In this document: piece by piece, positions 57,218-64,000 of the stretch
Position numbering within the stretch: the first letter of the stretch is position 1
Layout: each line of letters starts with the position of its first letter
Origin: Fluviicola sp. XM-24bin1
GTDB lineage: Bacteria; Bacteroidota; Bacteroidia; Flavobacteriales_D; Crocinitomicaceae
Reading direction: 5' to 3'
Assembly: GCA_003149635.1 (NCBI GenBank)
Contig: QCWI01000005.1
Location: forward strand, 1-64,000
DNA length: 64,000 nt
Notes under the pieces: generated by a model
Databases searched by the model: none
Told to the model about the DNA's origin: nothing
The model's input: only the letters and a program-made list of their open reading frames with translations
Made by a program: the position numbers and the translations under genes

Positions 57218-58300
57218 ATGAGAACACTAACATTACTAGCACTACTACTCACAACTACCTTTTATGCCTCAGCCGAAGATGTTAAATTGAAAATCACGTA
57301 CAAGGAGATGTATTGGATGCTCACAAAGTATCCGTTTGTCTGGGAGATGCCGTTTTAGGTACAGGAACCACTGATTCTGGAGGAGAAGTAACAATTTCCG
57401 TGAGTTCATTGCCGACAAAAAGCATCGATTTGAAAGGTGAGAAAACGTGCAATGGAGGTCGGAAGAGCTGGTCAGCGAGTGGATACGTGACTTTGGATGG
57501 AAGTAACTACGCACATGTGAAAATGGAAGACCTCGTAGCTGAAATGGTAGAAGCTTCTGGCGGAATGATGAGCGAAAGCATGCTGGTAGCGTCGTACGGA
57601 TTGGTATGTTCAGGGTCGTCTTCAAGTTCTAAGGAAAGCACTTCTGGCGGATCTAGTGAATCCTCGGGTTCTGTAGTTGAAGAAGAGGAAGACCCGTTGA
57701 TGACGAAAGCAGAAATGCAGGCGCAACAGAAGCAAAATTTGGAGAACAAGATCGATAACCTTCAATTCAAGATTGAGAAGAAGCAAGACAAAATTGATGC
57801 TGGAAAACTTACGGGAGACAAAAAAAGCCGATGGTGAGCAAAGCATCCGTGAATGGGAAGTCGAAAAGAAAATCGCACAGAATAAGTTGGACAAGCTCAA
57901 CCTTCAAATGGAGAAGGGGATGCTGAACAAACTGGAGCGAAAGCAGTTTAAAGATCGTGAAGATGAACTAAAAGCAGAATTGAAGGAAGTGAAAGCCGCC
58001 GGAAAAGGTAAGGCTGAATCCTCCGCATCTGAAGCAACGGAATCTGTCGAAGAAGCGGGAGAGGAAGCAGTTGAAACGGCAAGCGAATACGAAATCACCG
58101 AAGCTGATTTGGCCAACATGAGCAACAACGATCTCAAGAAGAAAAAGCTGGGATTGAAATCGGATTTAAGCAAGAAGAAAGTAAAATTGAAAACACGCAA
58201 GAATGCGTTATCACCAAACGAACTCAAAGCCTTAGAAGCGGAAATTGCTCAGATTCAAGCGGCAATTGCCGCAGTCGATGTAGAATTGGAAAAACGATAG
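57218..58300 (+). pseudogene. Exported coiled-coil protein gene with two compensating frameshifts
   Basis: Three overlapping frames together read as one gene: a signal peptide (RTLTLLALLLTTTFYASA) and KLKIT in frame 1; GDVLDAHKVSVCLGDAVLG to a Ser-rich linker and coiled coil in frame 2; and GEQSIREWEVEKK to the C-terminus (57833 on) in frame 3. The first shift lies near 57300 (one base missing in TACAAGGA), the second in a run of seven A near 57822 (one base too many); the net length is normal, about 360 codons. Either a decayed gene or two sequencing errors, the second in a homopolymer. The intact protein would be a periplasmic beta domain followed by long charged helices. Function unknown. 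Confidence 0.75.
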
Positions 58301-58322
58301 ACTTATTATCCTTGCTAATTTT

Positions 58323-58419
58323 GCCTCCTCCCTTGAGGGAGGCGCCGCAGGCGGAGGGTGACAATGTGGAATCTAAGCTGTTCTTGTCACCCCTCTTAAT
58401 CTCCCCTCAAGGGGAGAGA
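58323..58419. repeat. Palindromic intergenic repeat element
   Basis: A complex inverted repeat: a CTCCCTTGAGGGAG palindrome, a GGCGCCGCAGGC centre and AGGGTGACAA on the left, facing TTGTCACCCCT and CTCCCCTCAAGGGGAG on the right. The arms can fold into one structure of nearly 100 nt. Repeats of this general type (CCTCCCTT/AAGGGGAG) are common between genes in Bacteroidota. Confidence 0.7.
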
Positions 58420-58441
58420 AGACGAAACTTCTAAACACAAA

Positions 58442-58471
58442 AAAAGCCCTGACTAATCCGTCAGGGCTTTT
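58442..58471 (-). terminator. Terminator of the rpsF-rpsR-rplI operon
   Basis: A perfect 12-base stem (AAAAGCCCTGAC/GTCAGGGCTTTT) with a six-base loop, 20 bp past the rplI stop. Confidence 0.92.
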
Positions 58472-58491
58472 CAATTTCGATTATTGAGCAA

Positions 58492-58938
58492 TTACTCAGC
58501 AACTACCTCGAAAGAGAAAGTTGTCTTTACATCTTTATGCAAGTTTGCAATTGCTTCGTAAGTACCAACCTCACGGATTGGCTCTTGTGTAATCTTCAAT
58601 GATTTGCGATCAATCTCCAAACCTTCCTTCCGGATAGCTTCAGCCAATTGGATTGCATTCACAGAACCAAAGATCTTTCCGCTTTCACCTACTTTCGTAG
58701 TGATAGACAAAGAAAGTCCAGCCAATTTTGTTCCAAGCTCTTCAGCTTCAGCCAATACTTTTGATTCTTTGTGTGATTTTTGTTTCATGATCTCAGCGTG
58801 TGCTTTCTTTGCAGAAGCTGTCGCCAAAACCGCGTATCCTTGAGGAATAAGGAAGTTACGACCGTATCCAGGTTTTACTGTAACTACATCATTCGCGTAC
58901 CCAAGGTTGTCTACGTTTTTCTTTAAAATTACTTCCAT
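58492..58938 (-). CDS. rplI: 50S ribosomal protein L9
   Basis: A 148-residue L9: MEVILKKNVDNLGYANDVVT, GYGRNFLIPQGYA, the long connecting helix and a C-terminal domain with GKIFGSVNAIQLAEAI. It binds 23S rRNA at the base of the L1 stalk. Third gene of the rpsF-rpsR-rplI operon, 34 bp after rpsR. Confidence 0.97.
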   Translation of the reverse strand: MEVILKKNVDNLGYANDVVTVKPGYGRNFLIPQGYAVLATASAKKAHAEIMKQKSHKESKVLAEAEELGTKLAGLSLSITTKVGESGKIFGSVNAIQLAEAIRKEGLEIDRKSLKITQEPIREVGTYEAIANLHKDVKTTFSFEVVAE

Positions 58939-58972
58939 TTTGAATAAAATTTCGTGTTAAACCTTCGGTCGA

Positions 58973-59236
58973 TTATTTCAACATATCCGCAACGTACGGC
59001 ATCAAAGCAAGGTGACGAGCACGCTTAACCGCTTTGTTTACACGACGCTGGTATTTAGCAGAAGTTCCAGTGATACGACGAGGCAAGATTTTTCCTTGCT
59101 CGTTTACCAATTTCAACAAGAAGTCTGCGTCTTTGTAATCGATGAATTTGATACCGCTTTTCTTGAATCGGCAGTATTTCTCTTTTTTGATCTCGATGTT
59201 AATCGGAGTCAAATATCTTACATCATTTTGAGCCAT
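58973..59236 (-). CDS. rpsR: 30S ribosomal protein S18
   Basis: An 87-residue basic protein: [50 protein letters not shown]. Single N-terminal Cys as in many S18 proteins. It binds S6 in the small subunit; the S6 gene is 27 bp upstream in the same operon. Confidence 0.98.
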   Translation of the reverse strand: MAQNDVRYLTPINIEIKKEKYCRFKKSGIKFIDYKDADFLLKLVNEQGKILPRRITGTSAKYQRRVNKAVKRARHLALMPYVADMLK

Positions 59237-59263
59237 TTCTTTGTTCTTTTAGATGATTAATAA

Positions 59264-59620
59264 TTAAGCCTCCGCTTCCGCTGACTTTTTTGATCCCAAA
59301 CGTGTACGACGCTTCTCAGAGTACTCTAGATGATCTTTATCCATGCGTACAGTCAAGAAACGCATTACGCGCTCATCACGTTTAAATTCAACTTCTAATT
59401 CGTTGATTGCTGATCCTGGTGCTTCAAATTCTGTCAGGAAGTAAAAACCGGTAGATTTCTTCTGAATTGGGTACGCCAATTTGCGCAATCCCCAAGTCTC
59501 AGAATGCTTTACCTTACCACCTAATGAGCTGATTTGGCTCTCGAATCTTTGCACTGCTTCCTTTGTCTGCTCTTCAGACAAAACGGGAGTTAAAATGAAA
59601 ACAGTTTCGTAAGAATTCAT
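59264..59620 (-). CDS. rpsF: 30S ribosomal protein S6
   Basis: A 118-residue S6: [58 protein letters not shown], and a short Ala/Glu-rich tail. It heads the operon with rpsR and rplI and has its own promoter on the minus strand. Confidence 0.97.
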   Translation of the reverse strand: MNSYETVFILTPVLSEEQTKEAVQRFESQISSLGGKVKHSETWGLRKLAYPIQKKSTGFYFLTEFEAPGSAINELEVEFKRDERVMRFLTVRMDKDHLEYSEKRRTRLGSKKSAEAEA

Positions 59621-59678
59621 AAAACTAAGTTTGTAAAATAATTTATTTAATTCACCCCGCTTCTTTCAAACGGGACGG

Positions 59679-59686
59679 CAAAGATA
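59679..59686 (-). promoter_or_regulatory. -7 box of the rpsF operon promoter
   Basis: On the minus strand TATCTTTG, a perfect match to TAnnTTTG, about 60 bp before rpsF. The upstream TTTG element is not clear at the usual spacing. Confidence 0.6.
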
Positions 59687-59944
59687 GCATTTTGATATCA
59701 CTTTCCACTCTCTCAAAAGGAAATAGTGAATTTTTCCTTGAAGTTTGATATCAGTTTCGGCACAAACGGGGACATATATGTGACATTCCAATGATTTAAT
59801 ATTCCGTATCGAACTTGTTCGATTTTTGCGCTCTTCATTACAGATATGGTAAATTGCACCCTTGCACCCCTTGTGGTAAAAAGTCCAGTGTCTAGCATCT
59901 CTCAGTCTAGCATCTACAAGTCTTTTCTCTTTCATCTTTCCATC

Positions 59945-59975
59945 TTTGATCTTCCCTAACAATTTCGTATCTTTG
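59945..59975 (+). promoter_or_regulatory. Bacteroidota-type promoter of acnB
   Basis: TTTG (59945-59948), exactly 19 bp, then TATCTTTG (59968-59975). Both boxes match the consensus fully; the start site would be near 59982, some 35 bp before acnB. Confidence 0.8.
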
Positions 59976-60017
59976 CGGCACTTAAAATCCCGTAAATAAT
60001 TACAAAATCACACGTTT

Positions 60018-62798
60018 ATGAGCCTATTTGAAGCGTACCTAAAAGAGATCGAAGAAAGAAAGGATCTAGGACTTCACCCAAAACCCATCGATGGGGCGGA
60101 TTTACTAAGCGAGGTAATCGCACAAATTAAAGACGCTAACAATGCTCATAGGCAGGACTCACTTCAGCACTTTATTTATAACACCCTTCCGGGAACTACA
60201 AGTGCAGCTGGAGTGAAAGCGGAGTTTTTGAAAGAAATTATTCTAGGAGAAGCCACAGTTGCAGAAATCTCAACAGAATCAGCGTTTGAGCAATTGTCGC
60301 ACATGAAAGGAGGGCCTTCCATCAAAGTATTGTTGGATTTGGCACTCGGAAACGACGAGGCAATCGCCAACCAAGCAGCAACTGTTTTGAAAACGCAAGT
60401 TTTCTTGTACGAAGCCGATACAGAACGATTGGAAGCAGCGCACAACGCTGGAAATGCAATCGCAACGGATATTATTAAAAGCTACGCACAAGCCGAGTTC
60501 TTCACGAAGCTTCCAGAAGTGGACGAAGAAATTCAAGTAGTAACATACATCGCAGGAGTAGGAGATATCTCTACAGATCTTCTTTCACCAGGTGCCGATG
60601 CACACTCGCGTTCCGATCGCGAATTGCATGGACAATGTATTTTCGAACACAACAAAGACATGCAACAAGAGGTGTTGGATTTGAAAGCCCAGCATCCAGA
60701 CAAGCGCATCATGTTGATCGCAGAGAAAGGAACGATGGGTGTTGGTTCATCTAGAATGTCGGGGGTGAACAACGTAGCACTTTGGACAGGAATTCCATCT
60801 AGCCCGTACGTACCATTTATCAATATTGCTCCGGTAATCGCTGGAACGAATGGAATCGCACCAATTTTCTTGACAACTGTTGGAGTAACAGGAGGAATCG
60901 GTATTGATTTGAAAAACTGGGTGCAGAAGAAAGATGCAGAAGGAAACACGGTTCTAGATGCAAACGGTGACCCAGAATTAGAACAAACGTATTCTGTTGA
61001 AACAGGAACGGTTCTAACAATCAATACAAAAACAAAGAAACTATATAACGGAGATCAAGAATTGAAAGATATCTCAGCTGCATTGACGCCACAGAAGATG
61101 GAGTTCATCAAAGCTGGAGGTTCTTACGCAGTCGTCTTCGGAAAGAAACTACAGACCTTCGCTTGTAAAACGTTGGGAATTGATGTTCCTCAAGTGTATG
61201 CGCCTTCGAAAGAGATTTCAATTGAAGGACAAGGTTTGACAGCTGTTGAGAAAATCTTCAACAGAAACGCAGTTGGAACGACTCCAGGAAAAACATTGCA
61301 CACTGGATCAAACGTTCGTGTAGAAGTAAACATCGTTGGATCGCAGGATACGACAGGTTTGATGACTTCTCAGGAATTGGAAATGATGGCCGCGACGGTA
61401 ATCTCTCCAATTGTAGATGCAGGATATCAGTCAGGATGTCACACGGCCTCTGTTTGGGACGACAAGTCGAAAGCAAACATTCCGCGTTTGATGAAGTTCA
61501 TGAACGATTTCGGATTGATTACAGCACGTGATCCAAAAGGAGAATACCATTCAATGACGGATGTAATCCACAAGGTATTGAACGATATTGCAGTGGATGA
61601 TTGGGATGTAATTATTGGTGGTGACTCGCACACGCGTATGTCAAAAGGTGTTGCTTTCGGTGCCGATTCAGGTACGGTAGCATTGGCTTTGGCAACAGGA
61701 GAGGCGACAATGCCAATTCCAGAGTCAGTTAAAGTGACCTTCAAAGGAAACATGAGAAGCTTCATGGATTTCCGTGATGTGGTTCACGCGACGCAACAGC
61801 AAATGTTGAAGCAATTCGGTGGAGAAAATGTATTCCAGGGACGTATCATTGAGGTACACATCGGAACATTGACATCGGATCAAGCTTTCACATTTACAGA
61901 TTGGACGGCGGAAATGAAAGCAAAGGCATCCATCTGTATTTCAGAGGATGAAACATTGATCGAATCCTTAGAAATCGCGCGAGATCGCATCCAGATCATG
62001 ATTGAGAAAGGAATGGATAACGAAGGCAAAGTTCTTGCAGGTTTGGTGGAGAAAGCCAATACGCGAATCACTGAGATTAAAACAGGAATCAAACCAGCAC
62101 TTCGTCCAGATGCAAATGCGAAGTACTATGCAGAGGTAGTTATCGATTTGGATGAAATCGCTGAACCAATGATCGCCGATCCAGATGTAAACAATGAAGA
62201 CGTTTCAAAACGATACACGCACGATACGATTCGTCCATTGTCATACTACGGAGGAACGAAAACGGTAGATCTCGGATTCGTTGGTTCATGTATGGTGCAC
62301 AAAGGAGATATGCAGATTCTCGCTCAAATGTTGAAGAACATCGAAGCGCAACAAGGATCGGTAGAATTCAAAGCTCCATTGGTAGTAGCACCTCCAACAT
62401 ACAACATCGTAGATGAATTGAAAGCGGAAGGTGATTGGGAAGTATTGGAAAAATACGCAGGATTCGTATTCGATGACAACAACCCGAAAGAAGCGGCTCG
62501 TAAGAAGTATGAAAACAAATTGTACTTGGAGCGTCCAGGATGTAACCTTTGTATGGGGAACCAAGAGAAAGCAGAGCCAGGAGATACGGTTATGGCTACT
62601 TCAACACGCTTGTTCCAAGGACGTGTCGTAAAAGACTCAAACGAGAAGAAAGGAGAATCATTGTTGTCCTCTACGCCAGTTGTAGTTCTTTCCACAATCT
62701 TAGGTCGCACGCCAACCATGGAAGAATACGAAGCAGCTGTTGATGGAATCGTATTGACGAAATTCAAACCATCTACAAAGCAATTGGTGAATAGCTAG
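60018..62798 (+). CDS. acnB: Aconitate hydratase B (bifunctional with 2-methylisocitrate dehydratase)
   Basis: A 926-residue AcnB-type aconitase that isomerises citrate and isocitrate in the TCA cycle and can act on 2-methylisocitrate. It has the family's N-terminal helical HEAT-like domain, then the swivel domain (ADAHSRSDRELHGQCIFEH, GTMGVGSSRMSGVNNVALW) and the catalytic domains with DWDVIIGGDSHTRMSKGVAF and the 4Fe-4S ligands in CHTASVWDD and GCNLCMGN. Length and order fit AcnB. A strong promoter precedes it and a terminator follows, so it is not cotranscribed with the next aconitase. Confidence 0.96.
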   Translation: MSLFEAYLKEIEERKDLGLHPKPIDGADLLSEVIAQIKDANNAHRQDSLQHFIYNTLPGTTSAAGVKAEFLKEIILGEATVAEISTESAFEQLSHMKGGPSIKVLLDLALGNDEAIANQAATVLKTQVFLYEADTERLEAAHNAGNAIATDIIKSYAQAEFFTKLPEVDEEIQVVTYIAGVGDISTDLLSPGADAHSRSDRELHGQCIFEHNKDMQQEVLDLKAQHPDKRIMLIAEKGTMGVGSSRMSGVNNVALWTGIPSSPYVPFINIAPVIAGTNGIAPIFLTTVGVTGGIGIDLKNWVQKKDAEGNTVLDANGDPELEQTYSVETGTVLTINTKTKKLYNGDQELKDISAALTPQKMEFIKAGGSYAVVFGKKLQTFACKTLGIDVPQVYAPSKEISIEGQGLTAVEKIFNRNAVGTTPGKTLHTGSNVRVEVNIVGSQDTTGLMTSQELEMMAATVISPIVDAGYQSGCHTASVWDDKSKANIPRLMKFMNDFGLITARDPKGEYHSMTDVIHKVLNDIAVDDWDVIIGGDSHTRMSKGVAFGADSGTVALALATGEATMPIPESVKVTFKGNMRSFMDFRDVVHATQQQMLKQFGGENVFQGRIIEVHIGTLTSDQAFTFTDWTAEMKAKASICISEDETLIESLEIARDRIQIMIEKGMDNEGKVLAGLVEKANTRITEIKTGIKPALRPDANAKYYAEVVIDLDEIAEPMIADPDVNNEDVSKRYTHDTIRPLSYYGGTKTVDLGFVGSCMVHKGDMQILAQMLKNIEAQQGSVEFKAPLVVAPPTYNIVDELKAEGDWEVLEKYAGFVFDDNNPKEAARKKYENKLYLERPGCNLCMGNQEKAEPGDTVMATSTRLFQGRVVKDSNEKKGESLLSSTPVVVLSTILGRTPTMEEYEAAVDGIVLTKFKPSTKQLVNS

Positions 62799-62820
62799 AA
62801 AGTAATTCATTTAAAATAAA

Positions 62821-62860
62821 AAGCCCGGCACTTTGAGAACCTCAGTGACCGGGCTTTTTT
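62821..62860 (+). terminator. Terminator after acnB
   Basis: AAGCCCGG faces CCGGGCTT with a 20-nt loop, followed by TTTT. The loop holds GAGAACCTCAG, the reverse complement of a word in the repeat at 10181. Confidence 0.85.
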
Positions 62861-62880
62861 GATTCTATTGGAGTATCTAG

Positions 62881-62912
62881 CTTCCCCCTTCGGAGGGGGA
62901 CTGAGGGGGAGG
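62881..62912. repeat. Short palindromic repeat (CCCCCTTCGGAGGGGG type)
   Basis: CCCCCTTCGGAGGGGG followed by ACTGAGGGGGAGG. Resembles in style the repeat at 58323-58419. No T-run follows. Confidence 0.55.
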
Positions 62913-63065
62913 ATAATCAGGGGGAATATTTTTCTCAATACAAACAGTTATAAATTTCCTTCAGTTCTACCATAGAAATTACTTATATACCTAGGTATTA
63001 TTTCAATGGGTTTTACTTTGTCCTTCACTGAAAAAGTGCTATAATAACGGGCAAATAGCATAAGT

Positions 63066-64000
63066 ATGGTATTTGATATAGACATGATAAAAGAGGTGTA
63101 CGCACGTTATCCGGAACGAATTGCGGCAGCTCGACAAACGGTGAATAAGCCACTGACATTAGCGGAGAAGATTTTATATACCCATTTATGGGATGGGGCA
63201 GCAACAGTTGCGCACGAGAGAGGGAAGTCATATGTGGACTTTGATCCAGATCGTGTGGCCATGCAAGATGCAACGGCACAAATGGCTTTGTTGCAGTTCA
63301 TGCAAGCGGGTAAAACAAAAGTGGCAGTGCCTTCCACGGTGCACTGTGATCACTTGATCCAAGCGAAAATTGGGGCCACGGCCGATTTGCAAGAAGCGAT
63401 GAACAAAAGCTCTGAGGTTTTTAATTTCCTTGAAAGTGTTTCGAATAAATACGGAATCGGATTCTGGAAGCCAGGAGCAGGTATCATTCACCAAGTTGTA
63501 TTAGAGAATTACGCATTCCCGGGAGGAATGATGATTGGAACGGATTCACACACCGTAAACGCAGGCGGACTCGGAATGGTCGCTGTAGGTGTAGGTGGAG
63601 CCGATGCCGTTGATGTAATGGCCGGAATGCCTTGGGAGTTGAAAATGCCGAAATTGATCGGGGTGAAATTGACCGGAAAATTGAACGGTTGGACAGCTCC
63701 GAAAGATGTGATTTTAAAAGTGGCTGGAATTCTTACCGTAAAAGGAGGGACTGGAGCCATTGTAGAATATTTTGGAGAAGGAGCAGAGTCGATGTCTTGT
63801 ACAGGTAAAGGAACCATTTGTAATATGGGAGCGGAAATCGGAGCGACGACGTCTACTTTCGGATACGACGATTCCATGCGCAGATACCTATCGGCTACAG
63901 GTCGTCAAGAAGTAGTGGATGCTGCAGATCAAATCGCTGAGCACTTGACGGGAGATCCTGAAGTGTACGCGAATCCAGAACAATACTTCGACCAGTTGAT
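63066..64000 (+). CDS. Aconitate hydratase, AcnA/mitochondrial type, 3' end beyond window
   Basis: The first 311 residues of a second aconitase of the other family: [85 protein letters not shown], and [20 protein letters not shown], in the order of mitochondrial-type aconitases. It starts 267 bp after acnB behind a terminator, so it should have its own promoter. Having both aconitase types side by side is known from flavobacteria; the division of work between them is not clear here. Confidence 0.93.
   Translation, partial: MVFDIDMIKEVYARYPERIAAARQTVNKPLTLAEKILYTHLWDGAATVAHERGKSYVDFDPDRVAMQDATAQMALLQFMQAGKTKVAVPSTVHCDHLIQAKIGATADLQEAMNKSSEVFNFLESVSNKYGIGFWKPGAGIIHQVVLENYAFPGGMMIGTDSHTVNAGGLGMVAVGVGGADAVDVMAGMPWELKMPKLIGVKLTGKLNGWTAPKDVILKVAGILTVKGGTGAIVEYFGEGAESMSCTGKGTICNMGAEIGATTSTFGYDDSMRRYLSATGRQEVVDAADQIAEHLTGDPEVYANPEQYFDQL

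Larger units (their letters stand above)
59621..60017. other. 397-bp divergent intergenic region between rpsF and acnB
   Basis: Contains the two promoters listed separately. The rest (about 59690-59940) has no gene: short open frames there have no coding character, and a small direct word TCTAGCATCT occurs twice near 59894 and 59912. No RNA gene is visible. Confidence 0.6.

Noticed and set aside
57815-57835. Programmed ribosomal frameshift at the run of seven A
   Set aside because: The needed shift is forward by one base, not the usual -1 slip, there is no clear stimulator, and a second, unrelated frameshift lies upstream.
59666-59962. 98-residue minus-strand open frame before rpsF
   Set aside because: Composition is unlike a protein (many Cys, His and Lys), it has no start signal, and it covers two promoters.
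1-64000. CRISPR arrays and tRNA or rRNA genes
   Set aside because: No regularly spaced short repeats and no cloverleaf-like sequence with a conserved T-loop were seen in the intergenic regions.

Overview
The window looks like chromosome from a member of the Bacteroidota, most likely the Flavobacteriales (Crocinitomicaceae/Fluviicola-like; this rank is a guess from gene content). It carries PorP/SprF (type IX secretion) genes, a cargo protein with a type IX C-terminal sorting domain, a TamB-like protein next to tsaD, many lipoproteins with SxxC lipoboxes, and promoters of the Bacteroidota type (TTTG-N18/19-TAnnTTTG) before rpmH and acnB.

Layout. 1-10 kb: the 5' part of a TamB-like gene, tsaD, a three-gene DsbD set split into two separate alpha domains plus the membrane/thioredoxin protein, and recG. 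10-18 kb: an acyl-CoA ligase, then an ECF sigma factor, a 630-residue protein that joins an anti-sigma-like N-terminus to a PorP/SprF-like barrel, and a PorP/SprF protein; then an amidohydrolase. 17.8-36 kb: a lipoprotein/membrane gene cut by one in-frame amber codon, a TPR protein, valS, an M1 aminopeptidase, two POT peptide transporters, a DUF819 membrane protein, an ABC exporter, rpmH, a ferredoxin and a TerB-like protein.

36.7-48.7 kb: a roughly 12-kb mobile element sits precisely inside a yifB/comM-type gene. Joining 35901..36734 to 48700..49449 restores one continuous reading frame of 527 residues through a conserved motif. The element carries a large serine integrase next to its left end, a small serine recombinase, a helicase with a small DNA-binding-like protein, a secreted endonuclease I, two small membrane proteins, a lipoprotein, a seven-repeat propeller protein with a type IX sorting domain, and an exported protein of unknown function. 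No relaxase, conjugation or capsid gene is recognisable. An element that breaks a ComM-family gene and carries an exported DNase could reduce uptake of DNA that would otherwise remove it.

48.7-64 kb: an exported tail-collar-domain protein, a possible exported cysteine peptidase, an iron-siderophore/cobalamin-type ABC operon, a 7TM-SpoIIE phosphatase, a coiled-coil gene broken by two compensating frameshifts, the rpsF-rpsR-rplI operon, and two aconitases of different families in tandem (acnB, then an AcnA/mitochondrial-type gene that runs off the window).

The two signals most worth following are the sigma/trans-envelope anti-sigma/PorP module (12.6-15.9 kb) and the yifB-disrupting element (36.7-48.7 kb). 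No tRNA, rRNA or CRISPR array was seen.
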